In this document: one piece after another, positions 19,980 to 30,773 of the stretch
Layout: each line of letters starts with the position of its first letter
Numbering within the stretch: position 1 is the stretch's first letter
Source: Phymatolithon calcareum
Lineage: Eukaryota > Rhodophyta > Florideophyceae > Hapalidiales
NCBI GenBank assembly: GCA_977006965.1
Contig: OZ345355.1
Coordinates: 3,100,001 to 3,164,000 of the forward strand
DNA length: 64,000 bases
Direction: 5' to 3'
Position numbers and translations under genes: made by a program
Notes under the pieces: generated by a model
What the model was told of the DNA's origin: nothing
What the model saw: only the letters and a program-made list of their open reading frames with translations
The model's database searches: none

Positions 19980-21848
19980 ATGGCGCATGTGCTTGCTTGC
20001 TCTCTAGTCATCATCTTGTTTCCGCTATGCGCACTTGTCGAATCGAGCAATCTAGCTTCATTTAGTCGTCCAGCTGGAAAAACTGCGGAAGATAAGGTAT
20101 ACGGCGCTTCTGAAAAACTCGCACACTGGCTCAACGAAACCTTTATTGAACCGCGAAATGCATCGATACCTCCGATTTGTGACTATTCTCAAATATCATG
20201 GGCACATAACGCCATTCGCTTCAAGAATAAGTTCCCGCGCTTTCAAGTCCTGGATTCCTCTGAACCATGCGCTGAAACAATGGAAACCGATTTCTTTTTT
20301 GACATGAGCGAAAAATTTAAGTTACTCTTGGAACGTAATGCAAGTTTCTTTCAGGAAGAAGGCTTTGCGGGCCTGCACTTTCGCCAGTTCTTGATATGGG
20401 TCGGCTTCAACATTAAATGCACTGTATCTAGTACCACCTTAATCGGTAATGGAAATCTGATCTACTCTATTACCGGGCCCTCGGAACGTGAGCTCCAGCA
20501 AATCTGGAATGGAACTGCGAAACAATACTTCATGAACACAACTCGTGTCTTTGCGGACAAGCCTTCATATTCCTTGGTCATGTCAATGGAACGTGTGTAT
20601 AAAGTCCCGGGATTCAAAGCTACAGTGGACGAATCGAGTGAAAAACTGTCCCGGCAAGAGAACAGTCTTCAAGAGCTTACGCCGTCTAACATAGCCATAC
20701 TCATTTTGCCTGTCCTCCTTGCTCTCGTCCCAGCACATGCCATATCACCTGAGATACCGACATTTCCCATGGTGCTCTTCGCCATTGCCACCGACCTTCT
20801 CGCGTCCGTTCCTCTGCTCATCAAAGGCGGAGAAATGCTTCACATTAATTCTCTAGAAACCTCTGCCAAAAATAGCCGCACACTATTGTTGCGAAGCGCA
20901 GAACTACGCCTTGCCGAAACGTGGATAACTCAATGCTACAAAACGCTCTTCTCGCTAAGAATTGGAGCTATTTTCGTGTTTCTCGCTTTGTGGGCAATGA
21001 TTGTTGGATTCGCAACAGAATATTTGGCATGGAAGTATACACAGGAGAAATCTGAAAGAAATTCCCAAGCAGAGATTGCAACTGAACATTCTACCGCCCT
21101 GACTACAGGGCCCCTGCTCCAAACGGCGCAAGATGCAGCCATTGGCACTGGAGTAGGACCTGCATCCGAGCCAACTGATGTAAATCAAGATGCGACACGA
21201 AAGCCATGGGAGTTCAAGTTCTTTTTTGCAGGTGTTTTCCTCGGCTTGGTTCCGATTTCCTTTCCATTGTGGCGTCATACCTTCTTCAAGAAAACGGAGA
21301 GTCGTGAATGGTTCTTCAAGATTGGAGTTCTGTTCGGATCCATGAATACCGCGTACATTTTGATTGAGCTGTTGTCGACATTTGCGGCATTTGGTGTCTA
21401 TATCGTTGCAGCGTGTTTCGTCTCCATGGCTATTCTGTGCGTACCCTTCTTCATCGTGCGTATCAAACTAAAGAAGGCATTGTGGCCCTGCTTGGAAAGA
21501 AATTGTGATACAGAAGAGCAAGACACAGGCATTGAGGAGCCATCACTATCTGGCCCAATGAAGATCTATGCTGCTGGATTCGTTCTCGGACTGTACGTTT
21601 CTCTTTTTTCAATTTTTTACCTTTATTGCTTTCCTGGGATTCAAGACAACCAGAGAAGGATAAGGTTATTCAAGATTGGATGCGTGGTCGGCGCTTATAG
21701 CTCGATAATTCTTCTAGGACAGCTGCTGCCTTTTGTATTTAAGGTCCATATGGGCTACTACATGGTAACTTTTAGCTGCGTCTTCGTACTGGTTTTCTGG
21801 CTGGTTGAGAGTGATGTATTCACTGAGAGCACAACTGAGAAAACGTAA
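19980..21848 (+). CDS. Multi-pass membrane protein with glycosylated ectodomain, paralogue 1
   Basis: I do not recognise a family. 622 aa, single exon. The ATG at 19980 is chosen because it opens a good signal peptide (MAHVLACSLVIILFPLCALV) and is conserved in all copies; the longer frame upstream starts at TTG. Residues 24-236 form a probable extracellular domain with Asn-glycosylation sequons at 52, 60, 120, 177 and 186 and conserved cysteines at 67, 97 and 147. Nine hydrophobic segments follow (about 238-255, 262-281, 328-350, 412-430, 447-468, 472-493, 528-550, 564-584, 591-611), with a polar loop at 351-410. Segments 4-6 and 7-9 look like a tandem duplication: FKIGVLFGSMNTAYILIELL against FKIGCVVGAYSSIILLGQLL. 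Receptor, channel or transporter role unknown. Confidence 0.75.
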   Translation: MAHVLACSLVIILFPLCALVESSNLASFSRPAGKTAEDKVYGASEKLAHWLNETFIEPRNASIPPICDYSQISWAHNAIRFKNKFPRFQVLDSSEPCAETMETDFFFDMSEKFKLLLERNASFFQEEGFAGLHFRQFLIWVGFNIKCTVSSTTLIGNGNLIYSITGPSERELQQIWNGTAKQYFMNTTRVFADKPSYSLVMSMERVYKVPGFKATVDESSEKLSRQENSLQELTPSNIAILILPVLLALVPAHAISPEIPTFPMVLFAIATDLLASVPLLIKGGEMLHINSLETSAKNSRTLLLRSAELRLAETWITQCYKTLFSLRIGAIFVFLALWAMIVGFATEYLAWKYTQEKSERNSQAEIATEHSTALTTGPLLQTAQDAAIGTGVGPASEPTDVNQDATRKPWEFKFFFAGVFLGLVPISFPLWRHTFFKKTESREWFFKIGVLFGSMNTAYILIELLSTFAAFGVYIVAACFVSMAILCVPFFIVRIKLKKALWPCLERNCDTEEQDTGIEEPSLSGPMKIYAAGFVLGLYVSLFSIFYLYCFPGIQDNQRRIRLFKIGCVVGAYSSIILLGQLLPFVFKVHMGYYMVTFSCVFVLVFWLVESDVFTESTTEKT

Positions 21849-22319
21849 GCGAAGGATTGTAGCACAGGGAAAAGTCTCTCAGGAGCAGTGACAATTGACA
21901 AAAAGTGCTTCAATTAAACAGAATTCCATCCATCCTTAGCGCTACAATAGAGTATGCATGCTGAAATTTTGTTTTCTTTACTTTTTCAAAGCGGTCACCA
22001 AGGAGTCCTTTCTAGCAGTAAATCTACGGAAGGACTAATCGCGTGCCAAATTTTACCAGCACGTCAAGCCCTACGGGAGCTTGGTGCGTCGGTCCCGAAT
22101 CGTGCTTGCAAATTCCACGGGCTTTCGTGCTGCGGAAAACGCCAACATGATCGGATGATTATCAGAAAACTTCAAGCAGACAAATTTGATGCTTTTTGTA
22201 CAAGCTCCATGATCTTAGGTTTTCCCGAGAGACTTCCGCGGAAGCACTTGATTATGGCTTGTCACCATCTAGGACAAAAGACAAAGAGAAAGGCATGCAG
22301 TAGAGATGTGTTCGTTGAG
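21849..22319. other. Unique linker between units 1 and 2
   Basis: The first 110 bases are the 3' flank shared by all membrane-protein genes. From about 21960 to 22319 the sequence has no counterpart elsewhere in the window. An ATG frame at 21954-22427 (157 aa) spans the junction; it is Cys/Lys-rich with no recognised motif and runs into the shared flank, so I do not call it a gene. Confidence 0.5.
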
Positions 22320-22847
22320 TTGGCGTGCGTGACTCATGCCAAAATGATTCTAGAAGTCGGCTTAAAGCGCTTAGAGTTTTTCATCTCCTCGAGCACATGC
22401 AGTAACCTGAATCGCAGTTTGATATGATGGACGCACTTGGTCGCGATCCTGGTCATCAGAGTTGGACGAGAGGATAATTTCAACGCAGTCATGAGGACTT
22501 GTATGCTCGACGGTTTAAAATTCCTCGCGAAAGAATAGTGCCACCACAGGTTTGCTCGACCAAATAAAAGCCATGCAAATGCAGTGGGGAGCACAGAGTT
22601 TCAATCAGCGCGTGATGCCGCTTCTGGTTCGACGAAATGCAAATAAACATTTTTTCGTTTTGGCGACAACGAAACAAAACATATTCGCAATCGAAATCTA
22701 GCAGGCTTTTCGCCACAACATAACACCCGGCTGAAAAGGGCAAGCAGGATTTTGAGCTTAATATGGAACTTCGAAACGACCACTCGATTGCACGGCAAGA
22801 CCATCATAACTCATTTGCATGCCCACTGACGTTAAGTTGATGAAGCA

Positions 22848-22894
22848 CACTTTCCAAGAAGAGCTTCTGCTGCAGAAGATCTTCTTGGAAAGTG
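22848..22894. repeat. 47-bp palindrome, unit 2 only
   Basis: Arms of 23 bases (CACTTTCCAAGAAGAGCTTC and onward) with a single mismatch around one central T. Unit 1 has only one arm at this place (about 5664-5678), so an inverted copy was added locally. Confidence 0.8.
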
Positions 22895-23155
22895 CAGAAG
22901 TTCTGCATAGCCAAGTCATGCCAATAAATTAGCAGGGGCACTCGGGAATACTCTACCATCACCATAGAAAAATGAGGAAATTCGCTATATGCCCACCAAA
23001 AGTGGTGAAAGTACGCTAAATCCAACCGAGCCAAAACTACTACTCATCCGTTACGTGGAGCGCTGACATTTGCGTTTTTTGGAGGGAAAAAGGGAAGTGG
23101 CTGCTACTTCCCCTTGATCCAACTTTTATGCACATCCTCCTCGAATTCGTCTGAC

Positions 23156-23542
23156 ATGATCAACGCACCACGCTCCCGCACTAATCACTCTCAAACCATG
23201 AACAAGAGGAAGCTCGTGCTACAGGTGGGCGACTACTTTGGATCAAGCTTCGGCGATGTTGTTAACGTCGTGATCTCCCACAACGCGTCAATCGGGAAGG
23301 CACACCTCGTAGAGAGGCGCGACAAGTAGCGTCTGACACTCATCTGTAGCCAGCGCACAGCTTGCACCTTCGGCGTGAACGTCAGCGCGCTGCCGAGCGT
23401 CGGGGGTGTCAGGATCACCAAGTCAGTCGGACACAGCTGTGTTGGAGGCCCCTCAAGGGAACGCCAGTTCAAGACTGAGCTACTTGGGCCAAACAAGACG
23501 AGGGCAGCATCACGCGTGTTGCAGTTACTGGTGACCAGCTAG
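23156..23542 (+). pseudogene. MULE transposase N-terminal domain, remnant
   Basis: One frame runs from ATG 23156 through a TAG at 23327-23329 to TAG 23540. It reads KRKLVLQVGDYFGSSFGDVV, then past the stop RLTLICSQRTACTFGVNVSA and RITKSVGHSC. This matches the N-terminal zinc-binding domain of MuDR/FAR1-type transposases (Cys...Cys...His-x-Cys). The catalytic DDE region that should follow is missing. Confidence 0.72.
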
Positions 23543-23820
23543 TACAGGAATATTTGGTGCCATTTGAACGTGTCGCTAAGCCCGGCCGTAAGCGCAAGAA
23601 GCCTTACGTGCCTTCCGAAATGAGGGCCCGTCACTGCTCCTTGTGTGGACACATCGGTCACTTCTCACAGACCTGTGGTAGGCCCAACATACACAACCTT
23701 GTCGAAGCGAAGCGAATGCACATCGACAAAGCGGCTCAGTCCATCATCATCGACCTCACCGCCTTCGATGACGGAGATGCTATCAATAGTTGCGACGAAG
23801 AGCTAAACCAGAGAGAGTAG
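23521..23820 (+). pseudogene. MULE transposase C-terminal zinc knuckle, remnant
   Basis: A different frame from the N-terminal piece: KPGRKRKKPYVPSE, then a CCHC knuckle CSLCGHIGHFSQTC (C-x2-C-x4-H-x4-C), ending at TAG 23818. A basic stretch followed by a CCHC knuckle is the usual C-terminus of MULE transposases. The open frame begins without an ATG. Confidence 0.72.
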
Positions 23821-24440
23821 CTTACTCAATAAATTTCACTGTCGCATAGAGCGCTCTGAGAAACGGATGAGTAGTAGGTTCGGCTGGGGTGAGTATGATA
23901 GTATATTTTGCTATGGCTGAGTAGTAGCTTTGGCTAGGGGTGGATATTTAGCGTACTTAACCACTTTTGGTGGGCATTTAGCGAATTTCCTCATAGAAAA
24001 TTTTTTCCCTTGCCGACAATTCCTTAAATGACTTGGTTGAGGTTCGATGCGCACTAATTAACTTTCCGACCTACCGTGCAAGTCACAGGAAACCGCGAAG
24101 AACGCAAGAGCAAGGTCTGCATACGATCCATACGTATCGCCTCATGTTATGCCTTCAGATTCATCGATCATTACCAACAATTCCGTTGCTCGTAAAGTGA
24201 TCACCCATGGGAAATCGAAGCCAGGTTTGCACATGACTTTCCATGCTTTAATGCATATTTTCTTGAGAAGCAGCAAGCTCTCTTCAGTACATTTTCTGAA
24301 CGCTGCAGAGAATGATCTGCAAAAATGCAATACCACGAGGATAAGTGTCCAAAAATCATACAAGAGTAATTAGTTATGTTGTAAGGAGTTAAAGTTAGAA
24401 GACAAGGGAAACGCACCCGCGCCGAACGGAAAGCAGAACT

Positions 24441-27400
24441 TTAAAATCCCAAAACAGGAAGATCGAGTCGCGAATCATCGAACGGGCGATCAAGGGAATC
24501 AATGGTATCTTCGCCACATCGTGGACACAGGTTTGCGTCTCCAGCGCGGACACCCACTTTAGAAACGTTGGCATGTCCACAACTGAGCTTAGCATTCGAA
24601 GATCTACTCTTTCCCCATTCCTTCGCCCTTGCAAGATCTTCGCGGAGCCTGTCAGTCGCTTGCAAAGCGCTTTGCGCCTGCTCCTCACTTTTCTGTGCCA
24701 CGGAGCGATGCTCCCTCAACTCAGCTGCAACCGCCGTCTTAACGCTCTCCGATGCAACCTCAAAATTATCCATATTTTTCAGCACATCCTCCACATGCAA
24801 TACACCGCCACTGCGTGCAACAACCGCCACGGGATCCTCGCATCGTCCCGCCACACGGCGCCACAATGCCTGCAACTTGCCGCGGGGGGAGGACTACCCC
24901 TGCCAGAGTTTTCTGCGCAAGCCCGACATCGATATCGAGTGCAAGTGAAACCGCTGCGTCGTGCAAACCGAGCAGGAGATATAGCGATACATAAACCGTC
25001 TGGAAACGTGCGCTGAGACAAGCGCGCAGCACGTTCGCAAGAGTATTTGACAGATCTGGGGAGTGTGGGGTGTTAAACTTTCGCGATGCGAGAATTTTAG
25101 CAAATGATTCCTCTGCTGCACTTTCCTCTTGGAATTCAGCATGCAGTGCAAAAAATGAACTTCACAAGCTCGTGCCACTCACTGCTCAGTGGTACCACGG
25201 CCACAAGCACGCTTGTCACATACATTGTCGCAGAATCATACGCTTGCTTCCGGTCTTCTGCTGTCGCTGCGGATCGTGCGGTTCGGGCCAGTTTTGAAAG
25301 AAGTCGGATGTGATCCACAGGAGTAGAAACTTTTCCTCCCTCTTCCACAGAGACCTGTGCCAGGGTTTCGGCGATGCGTTCCGGAGCGACGTGGACGAGA
25401 GAATGCGAAAGTGTAGCAACAGCATCACTGACTTCGTCTGGGTCACATTTTGCACGTGCTTCTGCAAGAAGTTCGACTGCATCGTCGACACAAAGCCGTT
25501 GGGCTGCACTTTTAAGAGCGAATTGTGGCTTCCCTGCAAGTTTGGTAAACTTTTTTGCTTCGTCGAGGCAATTATGGCGCGCGAGAACGGCAAGCGCGGT
25601 CGGCACGTCGAGGTCTGTTTACCGATCAGCGAGGAAATTTGCAAAATCTTTTCTTGTCTCTTCTCGAACTTGCTCTTTCACTTCACCAGATATTCGACCC
25701 GCGTACAGCTGCACCAGAGCTTCCGCAATTAGAGTTCGCTGCGTGTGTCGGGTTGCTTCTATTTCATCCAGTTTCCTGACCAAATATTCGATCATGTATG
25801 TCGTCATCTTTGCTCTTTTTCCAGCACTCATGATAATGTCAACGTTCTCTCCAACATGAGATCCTTTGTCCTTATTTTCCTCCACACCCGCTTCCGAGGT
25901 ACACGCGTCAACAATGGCAAGTATAACTTCCTCCACTGGTTTCTCTGTCTTTGCAAACAAACGGGCTGCAGCCTCCCAATCACCGATGCTTGCGGCATGT
26001 TCCGCCTGTGCGCGAAGCACGGCCTGTCGCGTAGTAGCAACTGCATGACCAACGTCGTCATCACCACTGTGCTGCACTAGAGGCGCAAGAGCCATTGCTA
26101 GGTCGAATCTACCCACTTCTTGCGCAGCTTTCCAAGCCTCTCGATGTTCCGCGTCGCCTGCCACAATTCGTGCGAGTTTCCCGTCTTCTGAAAACACCCA
26201 TAATACGTCGCTTGCAACATCACGAGCAAGACCGGCAGTCGGTGCTTCGAGCAAACCCAACAACTCCGGTCGTGCCTCGTCAGGATCTTCTCGGAGTTCT
26301 GCCAAGGGGCTCCACACGTCGAGTCGCTGTGACAGTGCACCTGAAATTTGGTTAAATGCATACACACTAGCCGGATACAACACGAGCACATGAAAAGCCG
26401 ACAGATTACACGAGAGCGGAGCAGCAGAACCCGTTGCATTTTTCAGCGTTCCCTATGAAATAGTTAGTTGCCATATCCACGACAGAGGCAACAACAGCAG
26501 ACGGCACCGGCGCAGCATCTGCCACTTGCGGAACGCGACGACGACGCACAGCAAGTTGCGCATGGGTGACGCCTTCAGCAGCAGCCCATACAAATCTGCG
26601 AGACGCGAGTGCGGAATTGCCGGTCATGAATTGCAACTCGGAGAGAAAGGGCACAGCGCCAACATCACGACCTTCCATCCCTTCCGGTGCACGTTGCAAA
26701 GCAGAGACATGCTCTTCTCTGAACAGCGATTTCAAAGACGGTGCATCGAAAAACGCGTACAGTTTTCTGCGCGTAGCAACAATTCCAACGTATTTACCGG
26801 CAACCTTCTCGACTCGCACACCATCAATACAGTCACCGTTCGGCGCTGCCCAGAGTTTCTCTACCGTGTCGTCACGCTCATTGTCTTCGTCAAAGGAGAG
26901 AGCGAATAGACTGCCAAGTGCCGTACCGAGCAGCACGACTTGTCGTATTTTCTTCCCGTTTCCACCAGTGCCGCCGTCGCCGCGTACCCACGCAGCAGCC
27001 GCGCAGCGCATTCCGCGCAGACGGGTGACCCATCGCGGACGAAGCGGTCCTGTAGCACGAGCGTGAAAGGCGTCCGCGTTTCGGAGAAAAACTAGCGCTG
27101 CCTGGGAGCGTGGATCAGGGTATATACGCGCGACGGCGATGCCGCCGCCGAGCGCGCCGCGCGCCTCAGCAATTTCGCCAGTTGAGCCTTCATACCGGAA
27201 CAGACGTCCGCGCTCCGTTCCTGCCCATACCGTGCCGTGCGAAGCCGCAACTGCCTGGAAGGATAAATCGGAGTGTCAGAATTGAAAGTGTTGTCGTGGA
27301 GATCGAGCTTTCTGGATGGTTTAAAGGTATACATTACCGTTACACGGTCCTGATCACCCGGGCGAAGTCGTATGGTCGCGCCTTCGACGCGAAACACTGG

Positions 27401-27505
27401 TGTACGGGCATCCCTGTGCATCTTTTCCTCTCGACGCACGGATACCTTGATGCGCCAGACGTCGGGAGATGGTGCTATAGTTTTGTCGGCAGTTTGTGTA
27501 AGCAT
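24441..27505 (-). pseudogene. VPS18: VPS18, broken copy (unit 2)
   Basis: Same two-exon layout as unit 1 (exon 1 27505-27338, exon 2 from 27254), but with at least four disabling changes: inserted bases near 26455-26475 (ATAGTTAGTTGCCATAT against ATAGTTGCTTTAT), a TAC-to-TAA stop at about 25620 in the segment DRYTDLD, an extra A in an A-run at about 25148, and extra G in a G-run at about 24888. The C-terminal CPRCGEDTIDSLDRPFDD remains readable. Confidence 0.9.
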
Positions 27506-28258
27506 TTGTACAGATGTTGTTTTTTCGTTGGTTACAGGATGTCCACGTACTCATCCACTACCCCGTGGCTGGCGGATTCGCCTGACGCCTGTCTACTCTT
27601 CAGTTTTCAGCGGTTCAACACCGGTCGGTAGAAGACATTGCCATTTTCATCAATCGAAGGGAAACGAAGAGAAAGAGTCTTCGAAGTTGGTGAAAATTAA
27701 AGCGGCAGATATTTTTTAGAACGGAGAGGTTCTCACTGGAGACTCGTCCACCACTTGCCCTCCTCGCGAGACACTATTGCGTGCTTTCAATTTCATATAC
27801 GCTCGTGCCATTTTTCGCTCTGAAATTGATGAAAAGGCGACTTTTTCGCGGGGAAGAAGAGCCCCTGAAGAGACATTTTTTAGAAAAGAGATTATTGCTT
27901 CAAATCAATGTGTACACTGTATTTTTCCGCGACAGTCAGGCTGTTATCGTACAACATAACCAGCGTAGATAATTACGAACGAATGCACTTTCAGTAGAAA
28001 GCCTCCAATCCTTTCCTGAATAATGGGCGACGACCAGATGACTATCCTACGGTTACAAAGAACATGAGGTTGCTTCACATAGACAGTCACGTCGTTCGAC
28101 AAATATATTCCTTGTCTTTGCAATGCTAGTTACAAGCTCTCCTAAACCACGACATTCAACGCCAACCGGTGAAAGGCGCACGAGCAAAGGATATCGCTCA
28201 ACTCTGGTATTCAAACAGTTGCTGAGACAACCTTCTTCCAAGAAAGTCAGCGGAACTG
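27506..28258. other. Intergenic between VPS18 copy and orphan (unit 2)
   Basis: Counterpart of 9286-10062 with small indels. No gene seen. Confidence 0.5.
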
Positions 28259-28990
28259 ATGGAAGAAGCCACCAGTTCCATGGAGGCACAAGATGATCAG
28301 GTGCGAATTCCAGATACTTCTGATCCCATTATCGCTCGTCGTATCAGAGTTTTTCATGCACAAAAGTTTCTCCGCTCCCGGTTTTCCGCCGAGCAGGTCG
28401 AAAATCTTACCGGAAGCCAATTTCAAACAGTACTTGACGCTGCGTCTCCAATCTGGGGACAAGAGATAACAGCTCTTGACGAATTACCGTGGGTCATCTA
28501 CCTTAAAAACAGGAATGAACAATATGGGGAGCACCTTGTGTGCCGACGAGGATCTAGAAAGAACCTTGTGTCTTCTGAGGTGTCACAAACACCACTGAAA
28601 CAGTCACCATCTAATGGACGGTACTTAAGCAGTTTTCTGTCTCCTGGTACGCCAAGGCCTCCACGTGCCGAGGGGAATTTTGCGTGCTCCTCGAATGAAG
28701 TTCTCAGAGCGTTTTGCATTCTTTCGAATCATAACTGCGAAAGTTGCTTTCCGGATCGAGAGCCAATGCAGGACCAAGAGAAACAGTACGACCCGAATAT
28801 AAATTCGCCGTATGCAGAACGGGGAAGAATGCTCAGCTTTTCGAAACCAATGGACCACGAGTTTCGACTGAGCATGCAAACTCTTCGACAAACAGCTCAA
28901 ATGCAGAACCAGAGGTCCATACGGCTGCCTCCCCTTCCTTCTGTCCCAGAAATTATGGGGACCGTAGGTCATGTTTGGATGGAGATGTAG
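28259..28990 (+). CDS. Orphan protein, 243 aa (unit 2 copy)
   Basis: Full-length form of the orphan, starting MEEATSSMEAQ at an ATG also present in unit 3. It is open throughout, although the neighbouring VPS18 and SDR copies are damaged. Differences from unit 1 include changes in the polar second half (QYDPNINSPYAERG against QHNSNINSRYAERG) and none in length after the start. No family recognised, no membrane segment, Ser/Pro/Gln-rich C-terminal half. Confidence 0.6.
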   Translation: MEEATSSMEAQDDQVRIPDTSDPIIARRIRVFHAQKFLRSRFSAEQVENLTGSQFQTVLDAASPIWGQEITALDELPWVIYLKNRNEQYGEHLVCRRGSRKNLVSSEVSQTPLKQSPSNGRYLSSFLSPGTPRPPRAEGNFACSSNEVLRAFCILSNHNCESCFPDREPMQDQEKQYDPNINSPYAERGRMLSFSKPMDHEFRLSMQTLRQTAQMQNQRSIRLPPLPSVPEIMGTVGHVWMEM

Positions 28991-29296
28991 CTGTTTATGG
29001 CCCGTTTTCGTAGAGTGCCGCTAATTCTGTTAAGCTCTTACTACTTGACCTTTCCTCACGGTCGGTCAGATTGGCAAAACATGATCGCTGTCTCTGTTGA
29101 ATAGTCTCGTGGGACATGTGGACACTCTGGATGCGTACTTTCTATGGTAGTTGACTAGAGATTCAGTTTTGTTTTCTTAAAAAAGCAACATTGTACCTTT
29201 ATCAGGAATACTTTCTCTGGAGCTCTAAGAAAAGAGGGCTTACAGATGGCACCATGGGCGAATGTTGCGACGACCTGCAAACTACATTCCGGCACA
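28991..29296. other. Intergenic (unit 2), counterpart of 10774-11079
   Basis: Near-identical to unit 1; no gene seen. Confidence 0.5.
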
Positions 29297-29656
29297 GATG
29301 CAGCGATTGACAATTTCGACGGCCTCGACGTTGCCGTGAATAATGCCGGCTATGTAATCCCCTGGCTGAGTGTTTAACTCGTCAGTCTCAATGGTCCGGG
29401 AGAATTCGCGACCAAGAAACAAGCAATGTCGCAGTTCCAAACAAACGTGTATCAACCGCTCACTGTGACTCTGGCTGCGCTTCCGCACTTCCGCTCCAAG
29501 AATACTGATGCTATAGTTAATGCAGGGTCTCTTTCTGGCCGCTTGGAACTCCTTTCCAGCCCGCGTACTGCGCTTCAAAGTTTGCGATTGAGGGTCTGAC
29601 AGAGGCACTCAATTTGGAATTGCCGCCGCTCGGTATTTTCGTCAAAAGTGGTTGAA
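29297..29656 (+). pseudogene. Short-chain dehydrogenase remnant (unit 2)
   Basis: Copy of the 11080 pseudogene with the same truncation and internal stop, plus a one-base deletion at about 29550 (CTTGGAACTCC against TTGGAAGCTCC) that shifts the frame before YCASK. Confidence 0.8.
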
Positions 29657-30773
29657 GAACAAAAACTTAACTATTACTTACAATGACTCATACGGCCAGT
29701 ACTGTAGGAACAGTGCCGATTTATTGCATGGCCGTTGCTTCGTGTCGGTGTGCACTGCTAAATTTCTCCTGCTCGCCCATTTTAAAAAGCGTTTCTGCAC
29801 CACTGATAAATAGATACTGTACAGTACTCGGTGCAACTGTTTCGACGAATTAGAAATAGTTCTTACCAAGCAAAGCTGGAGATGCGTGAAGCAGTTTTTG
29901 GAATCGTTGTATTTTCTGCGCTCAAGCTCTACATCATGCTCCTCGTCCCTTCTCCGATTTTTCAAAATTGCTGGTGCCTAGTTTGAACGACGTCTCCAGA
30001 GAGGGCTCTGGTGTACGGGTGCACGACCTTTTCTTTCGGTATCGTCCGCAGTGGTAAAAGTGACCGTTGTTTACGTTAGTTCGACTCTCACTGGGAGTAT
30101 TGGTTCATACTAGTTAGCCACGTGGGTCAAGAGGGAAAGAAACTGGACATTCCCTGAGACGCCTACAGTCAAATTCCACGGATATCATATCACGAGGTTT
30201 TACATCTTGGGCAATTGCTGCGCAGGTTTTTTATTTTCGTCCGCCTTGTGTCTGTTTAACCTTAGAAAGCTTGTCTAACACCTACAATACTCTATTTGCT
30301 TCCTAGCTTTTCTGGCGGAGCGCACCGCGAAAACGAAGCCGAGTCAACCGTAATTCTCTTTCCGTCTGTGCAGATACCCGAAAATCACCATCAACGGTCG
30401 CAATCGTAATGTGTTCTGTGGAGAACTCTCAGATGCTACCATCATGCTATTTGCCTTTCGCGGACGCACGATGCGTCCGCGAAAGGCGAATAGCATACAG
30501 GCACTTGAATTATTCTGACGGACAGCGAAGATCCGTGGCCCCTACCAACATCGTCATCAGCATGGCCTCAAGCAGTTGGGGGGGGGGGGGCAGTGCGTAC
30601 CAGGATTTTTCTGAACATAGAATCAATTGGATTGGTCAATTCAAGGCTCGCCCGTGAGCTCACGTCACAATTGAAAATTTCTTGATACAATCTGTTTCGA
30701 TTCCGAAATGGCACGTTGAACGAAATCAAAATCTGTCCCGCCATCTACTCGCTACTCTCCCCGTCATTGCGAT
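29657..30773. other. SDR upstream region (unit 2)
   Basis: Counterpart of 11437-12518, more diverged. It contains the hairpin at 30444-30496 and a run of about 13 G at 30580-30592. The CAT tract is not expanded here. Confidence 0.5.
30444..30496. repeat. Hairpin upstream of SDR (unit 2), longer arms
   Basis: Arms of 25 bp with a single mismatch (left starts ATGCTATTTGCCTTTCGCGG) around a 3-base loop CGA. It is a more complete version of the structures in units 1 and 3. Confidence 0.85.

Larger units (their letters stand above)
5113..21960 (+). repeat. Segmental array unit 1
   Basis: The first of four head-to-tail copies. Order: shared flank, VPS18 (-), 243-aa orphan, SDR pseudogene, SDR, LINE cluster, shared flank, TIR element, membrane protein, 3' flank. 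The left edge is where similarity to 22320 begins (TGGCGTGCGTG). The right edge lies in the 3' flank of the membrane gene, shared with about 46964-47070 and 62480-62590. It is the best preserved unit: all its full-length genes are open. Confidence 0.85.
22973..23993 (+). mobile_element. Mutator-like element (MULE), internally deleted
   Basis: Terminal inverted repeats of about 50 bp start TGAGGAAATTCGCTA and continue ATGCCCACCAAAAGTGGT. The flanks duplicate TAGAAAA (22965-22971 and 23994-24000); the undisturbed site is in unit 1 at 5739. The long TIRs, a target duplication of 7-8 bp, and an interior encoding both ends of a MuDR-type transposase identify a MULE. At 1021 bp it cannot encode the catalytic domain. 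Confidence 0.85.
22320..24440. other. Shared flank, unit 2, with insertions
   Basis: Counterpart of 5113-6224. It is interrupted by a local palindrome (22848-22894) and by the MULE (22973-23993). No surviving gene outside the MULE. Confidence 0.55.

Noticed and set aside
21954-22427. 157-aa plus-strand frame across the unit 1/2 junction
   Set aside because: It joins a membrane-gene 3' flank, unique linker and shared flank; there is no counterpart at the other junctions and no recognisable domain.
23041-23120. The MULE as part of a host zinc-finger gene
   Set aside because: Long TIRs, a target duplication and an empty site in unit 1 show it is a mobile element.
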